Below, piece by piece: positions 8,152-14,423 of a stretch of 14,423 nt of DNA. A program made the translations under genes and the position numbers. The notes beneath the pieces are model-generated. The model saw nothing but the letters and a program-made list of their open reading frames with translations. It searched no databases and had not been told where the DNA came from. The DNA comes from Oscillospiraceae bacterium (lineage in GTDB: Bacteria; Bacillota; Clostridia; Oscillospirales; Oscillospiraceae): contig JAEDLP010000040.1 in NCBI GenBank assembly GCA_016295225.1, positions 1-14,423 of the forward strand. The letters are read 5' to 3'. The stretch's first letter is position 1, and each line of letters starts with the position of its first letter.

Positions 8152-8967
8152 TTATTTGAACGCGGGGATCCACGTCATAAGGATCTCAATGAGGGGGGCG
8201 CAAAAGATCACGCTGTCGAACCGGTCCAGCACACCGCCGTGACCGGGCAGCAGGTGTCCGAAGTCCTTGATGTCCCGGGTTCGCTTGATGTAGGAGAAAA
8301 ACAGGTCGCCCACCTGGGAGATCACTGCGCCCAGGATGCCGTAGACGGCCAGGAAGTAGTAGTTTACGGTTACGCCGGTGATTTTTTGGAAAACCAGACC
8401 GTAGAGCAGGCAGATCACTACGCCTCCCACCAGGCCGCCGACGGATCCCTCCACCGTCTTTTTGGGGGAAAGCTTGGGGGCCAGCTTGTGTCTGCCCAGG
8501 TACTTGCCAGTGAGCATAGCCGCCGCGTCCACCACGAAGGGCAGGGCGATGGGCAGCAGGACACAGGCGGTGCGGAGCTCGTCCTCCAGCATGCCCATGC
8601 GGACAACAGAGGACAGGCCGTACGAGATCAGCAGGGCAAAGAAGAAAGCGCCGCCCACCCGCTCGATCTTCACCCGGCGTCCGCTGGCAGCCGCCTCCAC
8701 GAAGACCAGAATCAGGTAAATCAGCAGGGCGGTCAACGCAGCCGCGCGGCTCTCTCCGGCGTAAACCCAGAAGGGGATGGCGATGGCCAGAACGGCGGTG
8801 TACAGGGCGATGCGGGGGTGGTTCATGCCGATGGCATGCATGGCCTCATAGGTGCCCACCGCCGCCAGAATGGCAATCATGGTGGGGGTAAAGGGCTTAG
8901 GCAGCACAAAGAGCACCACCAGAATCAGCGGGACGCCCACACATGCCACAAGAATTCTATTTTTCAT
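8152..8967 (-). CDS. cdsA: Phosphatidate cytidylyltransferase (CDP-diacylglycerol synthase)
   Basis: Polytopic membrane enzyme making CDP-diacylglycerol from phosphatidic acid and CTP, the branch point of phospholipid synthesis. 271 residues with many hydrophobic helices from residue 5 onward. The C-terminal family signature is complete at 225-251: SYIKR, then KDFGHLLPGHGGVLDRFD. The upstream block GRHKLAPKLSPKKTVEG (158-174) is also typical. The usual D-[ST]-GAY ahead of that block reads DAAAM (147-151), keeping the aspartate but not the rest. Start ATG has GGAAGG about 8 bases upstream. It follows uppS after a 75-base gap, the widest in the operon, which holds a small hairpin. Confidence 0.97.
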   Translation of the reverse strand: MKNRILVACVGVPLILVVLFVLPKPFTPTMIAILAAVGTYEAMHAIGMNHPRIALYTAVLAIAIPFWVYAGESRAAALTALLIYLILVFVEAAASGRRVKIERVGGAFFFALLISYGLSSVVRMGMLEDELRTACVLLPIALPFVVDAAAMLTGKYLGRHKLAPKLSPKKTVEGSVGGLVGGVVICLLYGLVFQKITGVTVNYYFLAVYGILGAVISQVGDLFFSYIKRTRDIKDFGHLLPGHGGVLDRFDSVIFCAPLIEILMTWIPAFK

Positions 8968-8984
8968 CGGATGGACCTTCCTTT

Positions 8985-9000
8985 CTGCGTTGTCACGCAG
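8985..9000 (-). other. Small hairpin in the uppS-cdsA gap
   Basis: CTGCGT (8985-8990) pairs with ACGCAG (8995-9000) around a 4-base loop, in the 75-base gap before cdsA. No T-run follows on the minus strand, so it is not a terminator. It ends about 4 bases before the cdsA ribosome site and could affect processing or translation. Six base pairs can arise by chance. Confidence 0.35.
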
Positions 9001-9042
9001 CGCTTGGAACCTGGATTCCGTTTATGGTTGCGGATGCAGGTC

Positions 9043-9795
9043 TTAAATACCGCCGAACCGGCGGCTTCGCTTTTGATAGTCAATGATGGCCTCGTTGAGA
9101 ACCTTGCCGTCAAAGTCCGGCCAGAGCACGTCGGTGAAGTAGAACTCCGCATAAGCCGACTGCCAGGGCAAGAAGTTGGACAGGCGCAGCTCGCCGCTGG
9201 GCCGGATGATCAGGTCGGGATCGGGGACCCCCCGGCTGTCCAGATATCGGGAGAAGACCGCCTCGTCCAGATCTTCCGCCTGGACCCGGCCCTCGGCCAC
9301 GTCTCTGGCCCAGGCCTTAGCCGCCCGGATGATCTCATCCCGGCCGCCGTAGTTCAGGCAGACGTTGATCTGATACTTGGCGTCCACCTGGTTGCCCACA
9401 GACACAGTCTCCAGGCAGAGCTCCCGAAGCTCCTCCGGCAAGACGGTGACGTCCCCCAGGAAGCGGATGCGGAAACCATCCTTCTGCATCTTTTCCAGGG
9501 CCTCCAGCAGATATTTCCGCAGGAGATCCATGATGGCGGAGACCTCCTCTGCGGGACGCTTCCAGTTCTCCGTGGAGAAAGCGTAGACGGTCAGATACGG
9601 GATACCCAGATCCCGGCAGTGATAGGCAATGGTGCGGAAGGTCTCCGCACCGGCGGCGTGACCGGCGGTCCGGGGCAGGCCCCGCTTCTTGGCCCAGCGG
9701 CCGTTGCCGTCCATAATGATGCCGATATGCTTTGGCAGGCGGGAGAGGTCGAGCTCCGCCTCCCCCGCCTGTTTTTTCGTTCTGAAAAATGCCAT
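9043..9795 (-). CDS. uppS: Undecaprenyl diphosphate synthase (cis-isoprenyl transferase)
   Basis: Adds C5 isopentenyl units to farnesyl diphosphate to make undecaprenyl diphosphate, the lipid carrier for peptidoglycan and other wall polymers. 250 residues, family length. Seen: HIGIIMDGNGRWAKKRG (23-39) with catalytic D29, H46 in TAGHAAG, FSTENW (73-78), LNYGGRDEI (147-155), and the C-terminal signature PDLIIRPSGELRLSNFLPW (193-211) ending WQSAYAE. The ATG lies 10 bases after the frr stop and has only a poor GGCGGG ribosome site, so translation is probably coupled to frr. The substrate C5 units come from the MEP pathway that dxr and ispG in the same operon serve. Confidence 0.97.
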   Translation of the reverse strand: MAFFRTKKQAGEAELDLSRLPKHIGIIMDGNGRWAKKRGLPRTAGHAAGAETFRTIAYHCRDLGIPYLTVYAFSTENWKRPAEEVSAIMDLLRKYLLEALEKMQKDGFRIRFLGDVTVLPEELRELCLETVSVGNQVDAKYQINVCLNYGGRDEIIRAAKAWARDVAEGRVQAEDLDEAVFSRYLDSRGVPDPDLIIRPSGELRLSNFLPWQSAYAEFYFTDVLWPDFDGKVLNEAIIDYQKRSRRFGGI

Positions 9796-9805
9796 AGCCC
9801 GCCGG

Positions 9806-10360
9806 TTACACTGCCATCAGTTCGGCTTCCTTCTTTGCGGTCAGGTCGTCGATCTCCTTGATGCGCTTATCGGTGACCTTCTGCAGGTCCTTTTCATATT
9901 CCTTCAGGTCGTCCTCGGTGATCTCGGACTTCTTTTCCATGGCCTTCAGCTTATCCATGGCGTCCCGGCGGATGTTACGGATGGCAACCTTGCCGTTTTC
10001 GCCGTACTTCTTCACCTGCTTGGTCAGTTCCTTACGACGCTCCTCGGTGAGCTGAGGGAAGTTCAGACGGATGACCTTGCCGTCGTTCTGGGGGTTGATA
10101 CCCAGCTCGGAGATCAGAATGGCCTTCTCAATGGCCTTCAGCAGGGTGGCGTCCCAGGGCTGGATGACCAGGGTGCGGGGATCGGGGGTAGAGATGCTGG
10201 CCACCTGATGGATGGGGGTCTCGGTGCCGTAGTATTCCACAGCGATCCGGTCCAGGACGCCGGCATTGGCGCGGCCTGCGCGGACGCTGGCGAAGTCGCT
10301 CACCACCACGTCGACGGTCTTCTGCATCTTTGCGTCATAATCATGGATAATATCAGACAT
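9806..10360 (-). CDS. frr: Ribosome recycling factor
   Basis: Splits post-termination ribosomes together with EF-G. 184 residues, typical for RRF. Seen: N-terminal helix ending FASVRAGRANAGVLD (23-37), the domain II stretch TPIHQVASIS (48-57), and the conserved ELGINPQNDGKVIRLNFPQLTEERR region (85-109), followed by VAIRNIRRDAMDKLK with R132, and a long charged C-terminal helix. Start ATG overlaps the end of pyrH by 8 bases, and its GGAGG ribosome site lies inside the pyrH coding end. pyrH-frr adjacency is conserved across many bacteria, which supports the call. Confidence 0.98.
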   Translation of the reverse strand: MSDIIHDYDAKMQKTVDVVVSDFASVRAGRANAGVLDRIAVEYYGTETPIHQVASISTPDPRTLVIQPWDATLLKAIEKAILISELGINPQNDGKVIRLNFPQLTEERRKELTKQVKKYGENGKVAIRNIRRDAMDKLKAMEKKSEITEDDLKEYEKDLQKVTDKRIKEIDDLTAKKEAELMAV

Positions 10361-11084
10361 TCTTCATTTCCTCCTCAACAATAGTACCAATGCTCTCTCC
10401 CTTGACCACGCGAAGGATGTTCTCCGGGTCTGCCAGGGCGAAGATCATAACGGGGATGTGGTTCTCCATGGCCAGAGCGGTGGCGGGCAGATCCATAACC
10501 TGCAGCCCGTCTGCCAGAACCTGGGCATAGCTGATGCGGTCGTACTTCACCGCGCTGGGGTCTTTCTTGGGGTCGGCGCTGTAGACGCCGTCGATGTTCT
10601 TGGCCAGCAGAATCATGTCAGCGCCGATCTCCGCTGCCCGCAGGACTGCGGCGGTATCCGTGGAGAAGTAGGGGTTGCCGCTGCCGCCGGCGAAGATAAC
10701 CACCTTGCCCTCCTTCAGATAACGATCCGCGTCGGCGTAAGTATACCGCTGGGCCACAGGCCCCATCTCAAAGGATGTGAGCACCCGGGCCTCCTGGCCC
10801 TTCTGTTCCAGCACGTCCTGGACGGCCAGGCTGTTGATCACCGTAGCCAGCATGCCCATCTGGTCGGCCCGGCTGCGCTCCATCTTGTCGCCGCCATCCT
10901 TCAGGCCGCGCCAGATGTTGCCGCCGCCCACCACCAGGCCGACTTCCACGCCCAGCTGGGCGCAGGCTTTCACCACATCGCAGACTTGGTGGATAAAGCC
11001 GAAGTCATGGCCGCGGCCCGGCGCACCGGCCAGGGCCTCGCCGCTGATCTTCAGCAGAACTCGCTTGTACTTTGGTTTGTCCAT
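10353..11084 (-). CDS. pyrH: UMP kinase (uridylate kinase)
   Basis: Phosphorylates UMP to UDP in pyrimidine nucleotide synthesis; bacterial hexameric enzyme of the amino-acid kinase fold. 243 residues. Seen: KISGEALAG at 12-20, VVGGGNIWRG at 51-60, DQMGMLATVINS at 74-85, the nucleotide/UMP segment FAGGSGNPYFSTDTAA at 131-146 and KNIDGVYSADPKK at 162-174. The ATG has AAGGA 5 bases and GGAGG 11 bases upstream. This is the first gene of the operon in the window; an AT-rich stretch upstream probably holds the promoter. In many Firmicutes rpsB and tsf precede it, but here they are absent. Overlaps frr by 8 bases. Confidence 0.98.
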   Translation of the reverse strand: MDKPKYKRVLLKISGEALAGAPGRGHDFGFIHQVCDVVKACAQLGVEVGLVVGGGNIWRGLKDGGDKMERSRADQMGMLATVINSLAVQDVLEQKGQEARVLTSFEMGPVAQRYTYADADRYLKEGKVVIFAGGSGNPYFSTDTAAVLRAAEIGADMILLAKNIDGVYSADPKKDPSAVKYDRISYAQVLADGLQVMDLPATALAMENHIPVMIFALADPENILRVVKGESIGTIVEEEMKNV

Positions 11085-11133
11085 GGTTTCCTTAACCTCC
11101 CGGCGCCTAAGCGCAGAAATTCAAGTTTGTTCT

Positions 11134-11162
11134 ATTTTAATATAATTCTCCCATTTTGCATA
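11134..11162 (-). promoter_or_regulatory. Possible promoter of the pyrH-polC operon
   Basis: The stretch 11110-11195 is markedly AT-rich compared with its surroundings. On the minus strand TAAAAT at 11139-11134 is a 5 of 6 match to a -10; 17 bases upstream stands TATGCA (11162-11157), only a 3 of 6 match to a -35. A start near 11127 would give a leader of about 40 bases. The -10 is decent, the -35 is poor, so only the location is suggested. Confidence 0.3.
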
Positions 11163-11212
11163 GAGGGTTTTCAAAGTTTTTCAAAAAAAGACGGCACACG
11201 GGGCCTATAAGA

Positions 11213-11256
11213 AGGGCGTGTTGCAGGGGGAACCCACTGCAGCACGCTCTCTTTTT
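11213..11256 (+). terminator. Orphan plus-strand terminator-like hairpin
   Basis: Arms 11213-11226 and 11237-11250 pair over 14 positions, two of them G-U, around a 10-base loop; the core is GCGTGTTGCAG with CTGCAGCACGC. On the plus strand a C and five T follow directly (11252-11256), as in an intrinsic terminator. On the minus strand no T-run follows. No plus-strand gene ends here in this window, so it is either a relic, the end of a small RNA, or a structure with another role. Confidence 0.5.
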
Positions 11257-11350
11257 GCGCTCAAAGGGGCATTCTGCGTAAAAAGAAGCCGATGTTTGGA
11301 GAATGTGGGTATGGCAAAGCCAGCCTCATCCTCAAAAACCGGGCCTGTGT

Positions 11351-11524
11351 GGACTGAACCGGGAGATCCGCCGCAGGACCCGCGTGGTGGGGACCTTCCC
11401 GGACGGCAACTCTGCGGTCTGCGCCCGGCTGCGCCATGTGGCTGGCACTCAGTGGGGAAACAAGAAGTATATGAATATGAAGCACTTGGAGGCGGCTATG
11501 GAAGACGCCTCGATCGCTGGTTGA
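11351..11524 (+). pseudogene. C-terminal remnant of an IS256-family (Mutator-type) transposase
   Basis: The plus-strand frame from about 11351 to the TGA at 11522-11524 reads GLNREIRRRTRVVGTFPDGN, then SAVCARLRHVAGTQWGNKKY, then MNMKHLEAAMEDASIAG. The LNREIRRRTRVVGTFPD block is the hallmark C-terminal signature of this transposase family, from which I recognise it. Only about 57 of some 400 residues remain; the catalytic DDE core is gone. After NSA the family normally has about three more residues before VCARL, so an in-frame deletion is likely. It points opposite to all neighbouring genes. The frame stays open upstream to 11303 but the sequence there does not look like transposase. Confidence 0.8.
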
Positions 11525-11573
11525 CCTCAGTCAGCCTGCGGCTGCCAGCTCCTCTTACAGGGGAGCCATGACA

Positions 11574-11603
11574 AAAAGAAGGAGGCCGAAGCCTCCTTCT
11601 TTT
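11574..11603 (-). terminator. Terminator of the SLH surface-protein gene
   Basis: Perfect 13-bp inverted repeat AAAAGAAGGAGGC / GCCTCCTTCTTTT (11574-11586 and 11591-11603) with a CGAA loop, which is TTCG on the minus strand, a stabilising tetraloop. It begins 19 bases after the stop codon at 11623, and a T-run follows on the minus strand. The A/T flanks make it symmetric, so it could also stop plus-strand transcripts leaving the transposase scrap. Confidence 0.92.
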
Positions 11604-11622
11604 GCGTTATGGGGTTGGGGTC

Positions 11623-14423
11623 TTACTTCACCACTTCACCGCCGGCGGCGGAGTTGGCGTCGGACCACTCCTTTTCCAGAGCGGGCCAATCACGGACCTC
11701 CAGGATCTTGGTCCACTCTTCGTACTTGTTGGTGCCGGTGCCCTTCATCACGTATTCGTGAGAATTGGTGGCTTCCTGGACAGCCTCATAGTACCAGGCG
11801 TTCTTGGCGTTGTCGGGCCAGACGATCATATCCTCCAGGAAGTGATCGGCGTCGGGTGCCCGGCCCAGGGTCCGGTTGACGATGGTCATGGCCTCGGCAC
11901 GGTTGATGTTGGCGTTGGGACGGAAGTCACCCTCGGGGTAGCCGGTGATGAGACCGTCTTCATAGGCCGCCATAACGAACTTGTAGAACCAGTCGTCGTC
12001 GTCCACGTCGTTGAAGGGGTTGTCGATGGTGTACTCCACCTGCTCAAAGAAGCTGGCTGCGATCTTGGTGAACTCAGCGCGGGTGATGGGGGCGTTGGGA
12101 CGGAAAGTACCGTCGGGATAGCCGCTGAGGATGCCCGCGTTGGCCAGGGTGGAGATGGCGTTGTTGAACCACTGACCCTCGCTCACATCGCTGTAGCTGT
12201 TGGTCTGGCTCCAGAACTCGTTCCGGGACTCGTCAGTCAGCATACGGAAGAAGATGGTAGCCACCTCGGCACGGGTGATGTTGCCCTGAGGCTGCACGGT
12301 GCCGTCGGGATAGCCCACAACGTAAGCGTAGTGGTCTTCCTTGTTCAGGACAGGGGGCTTGGGAGAGGATTTCTTAGCCCAGTTTGCATAGAACTCGATG
12401 ATAGTGCCGCCAGCAACATTCTCGATTGCAGTGTCAGGGTTCACGCTTGTGGTGCCTTCATCCTTCGTCCAGATGTCAAACTTGTATCCACTCTTGGCAG
12501 TGGCAGTCACCTTAGTCATGTCGGGATCGATAGTACCATTTTTCAGGTAAACGGTCTTGCCGTCTTCCTGTTTGCTGAAGGTAAAGACCTGAACGATGCC
12601 ATCGCCGGTCACGGTACCCTTATTGGTATCCTTGCTCTTGAACAGGACGACAGCCTGATACTTGTCGGGGATACCATCGCCCTCGTCGATTTTGTCCTTT
12701 TCGTCGTTCCAGATATCCTTGGTGTAGACCACAGTGATCTCCACATTACCTGTCACAGTGCCCTCAACATCGCCGGTCACAGATTCCTTCATGTAGTCAC
12801 CGATGCGGTCAGGAATGAGCTTCGTTACATTGTAGCTGCTGTCAGCATACTGATCCTTCACGGTCTCGTCTTCCTTGAGAGTAACAGGTGTTGTCGAATC
12901 GTCAACAAAGTGAATCACTATGTCAAATTTTCCATTCTCCACATATTCCCAAGTGCCAGTGAACTTGATGCCGCCTGCAGCCATTTTCTTGCTGGTGGCA
13001 TCCCAGCCCTTGAATACCCACTTCCCGATCACATACTGGTCATCAGCATCTTTTACTTCAACCGCAGTATAGGTTGTGGGGGCCTTATTGGTCACAAGCT
13101 GACCAATGTAATAGCCACTAGTATCGCTCGTTGTCAGCTGGCTCGTCACGTCAGGGGGAAGCTTTTTCTCTGCCGTGCCGCTCACAAATTCATAGTTTAC
13201 ACCATAAGCGGTGACTTCAATTTCAGGAGACTTGGTCAGCTCGGTTTTTTCGCTGTTGTTATTACCATAGCTCAGCCCTGCATTATTTGCACCGCCTTCT
13301 GCAGCAACATTGGTGGGCACGATGTTCTTGCCAACATTCCAAGAAGCAGATGCGTCGGGAACAACATCGAAGCTCACCACCAGCTTGGAACCGTGCCAGA
13401 CGTTTTTGTTATCCTTGTATACATGGTTGGCAGAGTAATCGAAGCCAGTAACAGTAATCGTTTTTCCGTCCTTATCGACATGAGAAGTAACCTGCTGGGT
13501 AATAGTCTCAGCCTTTGTAGTGTCAAAGGTAGGACTATCTCCCGTTCCGCTCGCGGGAATCTTCTTTACGACGACATTAGGATCATCCGCAAACTTCACA
13601 TACTGAGACAAAGTATCCGACAGAACAGAAGCTGCATCTGCAGTAACATCAGCCGTGATCTCCTCGTTGATCTTGCCAAAAATGGTATTCAAGTCGTCTG
13701 CATTTGTAGCTGCTTTGTAGTATCCACCATTTTTATCGGGTTCACCCAGAGCTACATTAAAGGCCTTATTATTACTTGTTGTTGCAGTAGCAGCAGGATA
13801 GTTGCTGGACACTGCATTCATGTATTTATTGATGTTGCCTGTAGTATCATCGGGATTAGCACCCTTCAGGACGCCAATGGTATAAATCTTAGTGCCGCTG
13901 TCTTTCAGTTCCTTTGCCGTATTGACCGTAGTGGCAGCCACACTGTTGCTAAAACCATTGCCGTGGTTAGGTTCGCCGTCGGTGAAGAAAATAACAACCT
14001 TGTTTCGGCCACCAGAACTACTACTTAATACCGTTTGAGCAAGTTCCATGCCATAGTCAGCAGAGGTCGCTCCAGCAGCAGTTAATGCGTTGACTGCGGA
14101 TTTCAGTTCCGCTTGACCTGTGGTATTAACCTCAGTCAGGTTCTTAACAATCTGGGAATAGTTGTAAGAATGCCCATCCTGCTTATACTTCTGATCGCCA
14201 ACCTGATCGGTCTTCGTTCCTGCAAACTTTACAATAGAAATCCGATTCATCTTGTTTGCGTCTGTAATCTGAGCGTTCTTAGCCGCAGTTTTATCAATAA
14301 AGCTGTTGACTGCATCCTGCAACGCCTTCATCTTGGACATTGAGGTGCTGTTTTCAACGAGCTCATAAATCTTGCTGGGAACAGTCCTCGAAAACTTGGA
14401 ACTATAAGTGCCATCTTCGTAGG
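11623..14423 (-). CDS. SLH-anchored surface protein with von Willebrand A and adhesin modules (partial, 5' end off window)
   Basis: The frame is open to the right edge, 27 codons beyond the Met at 14340, so the true start and any signal peptide are outside. Numbering from that Met (905 residues): vWA domain about 1-230, with ATSADYGMELA (91) and VIFFTDGEP (116-124, MIDAS aspartate D121); the DxSxS part must lie upstream. Then a beta-rich stretch (LSDTLSQYVKF, 240), a SHIRT-like module about 381-467 (VNYEFVSGTAEKKLPPD; KWVFKGWD), a MucBP-like module about 471-540, a DEGDGIPDKYQ calcium-type linker, a bacterial repeat module to 656, and three SLH domains from 667 (NITRAE, PITRAE, NINRAE) with a tail of about 75. 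SLH domains bind pyruvylated wall polymer, so it is cell-surface anchored; adhesion is inferred. GC falls sharply upstream of the SLH part. Confidence 0.9.
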   Translation of the reverse strand, partial: YEDGTYSSKFSRTVPSKIYELVENSTSMSKMKALQDAVNSFIDKTAAKNAQITDANKMNRISIVKFAGTKTDQVGDQKYKQDGHSYNYSQIVKNLTEVNTTGQAELKSAVNALTAAGATSADYGMELAQTVLSSSSGGRNKVVIFFTDGEPNHGNGFSNSVAATTVNTAKELKDSGTKIYTIGVLKGANPDDTTGNINKYMNAVSSNYPAATATTSNNKAFNVALGEPDKNGGYYKAATNADDLNTIFGKINEEITADVTADAASVLSDTLSQYVKFADDPNVVVKKIPASGTGDSPTFDTTKAETITQQVTSHVDKDGKTITVTGFDYSANHVYKDNKNVWHGSKLVVSFDVVPDASASWNVGKNIVPTNVAAEGGANNAGLSYGNNNSEKTELTKSPEIEVTAYGVNYEFVSGTAEKKLPPDVTSQLTTSDTSGYYIGQLVTNKAPTTYTAVEVKDADDQYVIGKWVFKGWDATSKKMAAGGIKFTGTWEYVENGKFDIVIHFVDDSTTPVTLKEDETVKDQYADSSYNVTKLIPDRIGDYMKESVTGDVEGTVTGNVEITVVYTKDIWNDEKDKIDEGDGIPDKYQAVVLFKSKDTNKGTVTGDGIVQVFTFSKQEDGKTVYLKNGTIDPDMTKVTATAKSGYKFDIWTKDEGTTSVNPDTAIENVAGGTIIEFYANWAKKSSPKPPVLNKEDHYAYVVGYPDGTVQPQGNITRAEVATIFFRMLTDESRNEFWSQTNSYSDVSEGQWFNNAISTLANAGILSGYPDGTFRPNAPITRAEFTKIAASFFEQVEYTIDNPFNDVDDDDWFYKFVMAAYEDGLITGYPEGDFRPNANINRAEAMTIVNRTLGRAPDADHFLEDMIVWPDNAKNAWYYEAVQEATNSHEYVMKGTGTNKYEEWTKILEVRDWPALEKEWSDANSAAGGEVVK
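11900..12330 (-). repeat. Three diverged SLH-coding repeats
   Basis: Similar segments of about 50 bases coding GYPxGxxxPxxxI[TN]RAE recur near 11900-11950, 12080-12130 and 12277-12325, spaced about 180-200 bases. The first two share GGCGTTGGGACGGAA exactly. They reflect the three SLH domains of the surface protein, not mobile DNA. Confidence 0.85.

Noticed and set aside
8985..9000. uppS-cdsA gap hairpin as a terminator
   Set aside because: Only 6 bp with no T-run on the minus strand, and the downstream genes clearly continue the operon.
4326..9861. Long plus-strand open frames at 4326-5897 and 8131-9861
   Set aside because: They cross several minus-strand gene boundaries and read as antisense low-complexity protein.
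11218..11571. 117-codon plus-strand frame overlapping the transposase remnant
   Set aside because: Different frame from the one carrying the transposase signature; no homology recognised.
11900..12330. Regular repeats that might suggest a CRISPR or mobile repeat
   Set aside because: Diverged, in-frame and coding for the SLH motif; no spacer-repeat structure. No CRISPR array, tRNA or rRNA was seen in the window.
11602..14028. 808-codon open frame on the plus strand opposite the surface-protein gene
   Set aside because: Antisense shadow of a clearly real SLH/vWA gene; its translation shows no known domain.
14338..14340. ATG at 14340 as the start of the surface protein
   Set aside because: The frame stays open to the window edge with protein-like sequence, no ribosome site precedes the ATG, and the vWA domain would lack its first strand and DxSxS motif.

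Overview
The window looks like chromosomal DNA of a GC-rich anaerobic Firmicute, most likely a gut clostridium of the Oscillospiraceae (Flavonifractor / Pseudoflavonifractor / Lawsonibacter type). The reasons are a PolC-type replicative polymerase, the Firmicute gene order around it, a surface protein with three C-terminal SLH domains of the style common in that family, and high GC in the housekeeping genes. The species-level placement is inference; no database was searched.

Layout. All clear genes are on the minus strand, so the reading order runs from high to low coordinates. (1) 14423-11623: the 3' part of a large surface protein (von Willebrand A domain, SHIRT-like, MucBP-like and repeat modules, three SLH domains), cut by the right edge and closed by a strong hairpin terminator. 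(2) 11573-11085: an intergenic stretch of about 490 bases holding, on the plus strand, the C-terminal scrap of an IS256-family (Mutator-type) transposase, an orphan plus-strand terminator-like hairpin, and an AT-rich promoter region. (3) 11084-597: one compact run of eight genes, pyrH-frr-uppS-cdsA-dxr-rseP-ispG-polC, with gaps from an 8-base overlap to 75 bases, ended by a 17-bp perfect hairpin terminator. (4) 514-1: the start of an XRE-family helix-turn-helix protein with membrane segments, cut by the left edge.

How the genes work together. The run is a version of the well-known Firmicute cluster that begins with rpsB-tsf in many species. pyrH makes UDP, frr recycles ribosomes, dxr and ispG are two steps of the MEP isoprenoid pathway, uppS builds undecaprenyl diphosphate (the wall-lipid carrier) from the C5 units, cdsA makes CDP-diacylglycerol, rseP is an intramembrane protease and polC copies the chromosome. 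ispG sits where Bacillus has proS. rpsB-tsf are not upstream of pyrH here; the transposase scrap and the surface-protein gene occupy that place instead, which suggests a rearrangement.

I did not find a new defence or mobile system. The points most worth a second look are the mosaic surface protein with a sharp internal GC shift, the pyrH-upstream breakpoint with the transposase remnant and orphan hairpin, the repeated acidic/proline linker in PolC, and the regulator promoter that overlaps the polC terminator.
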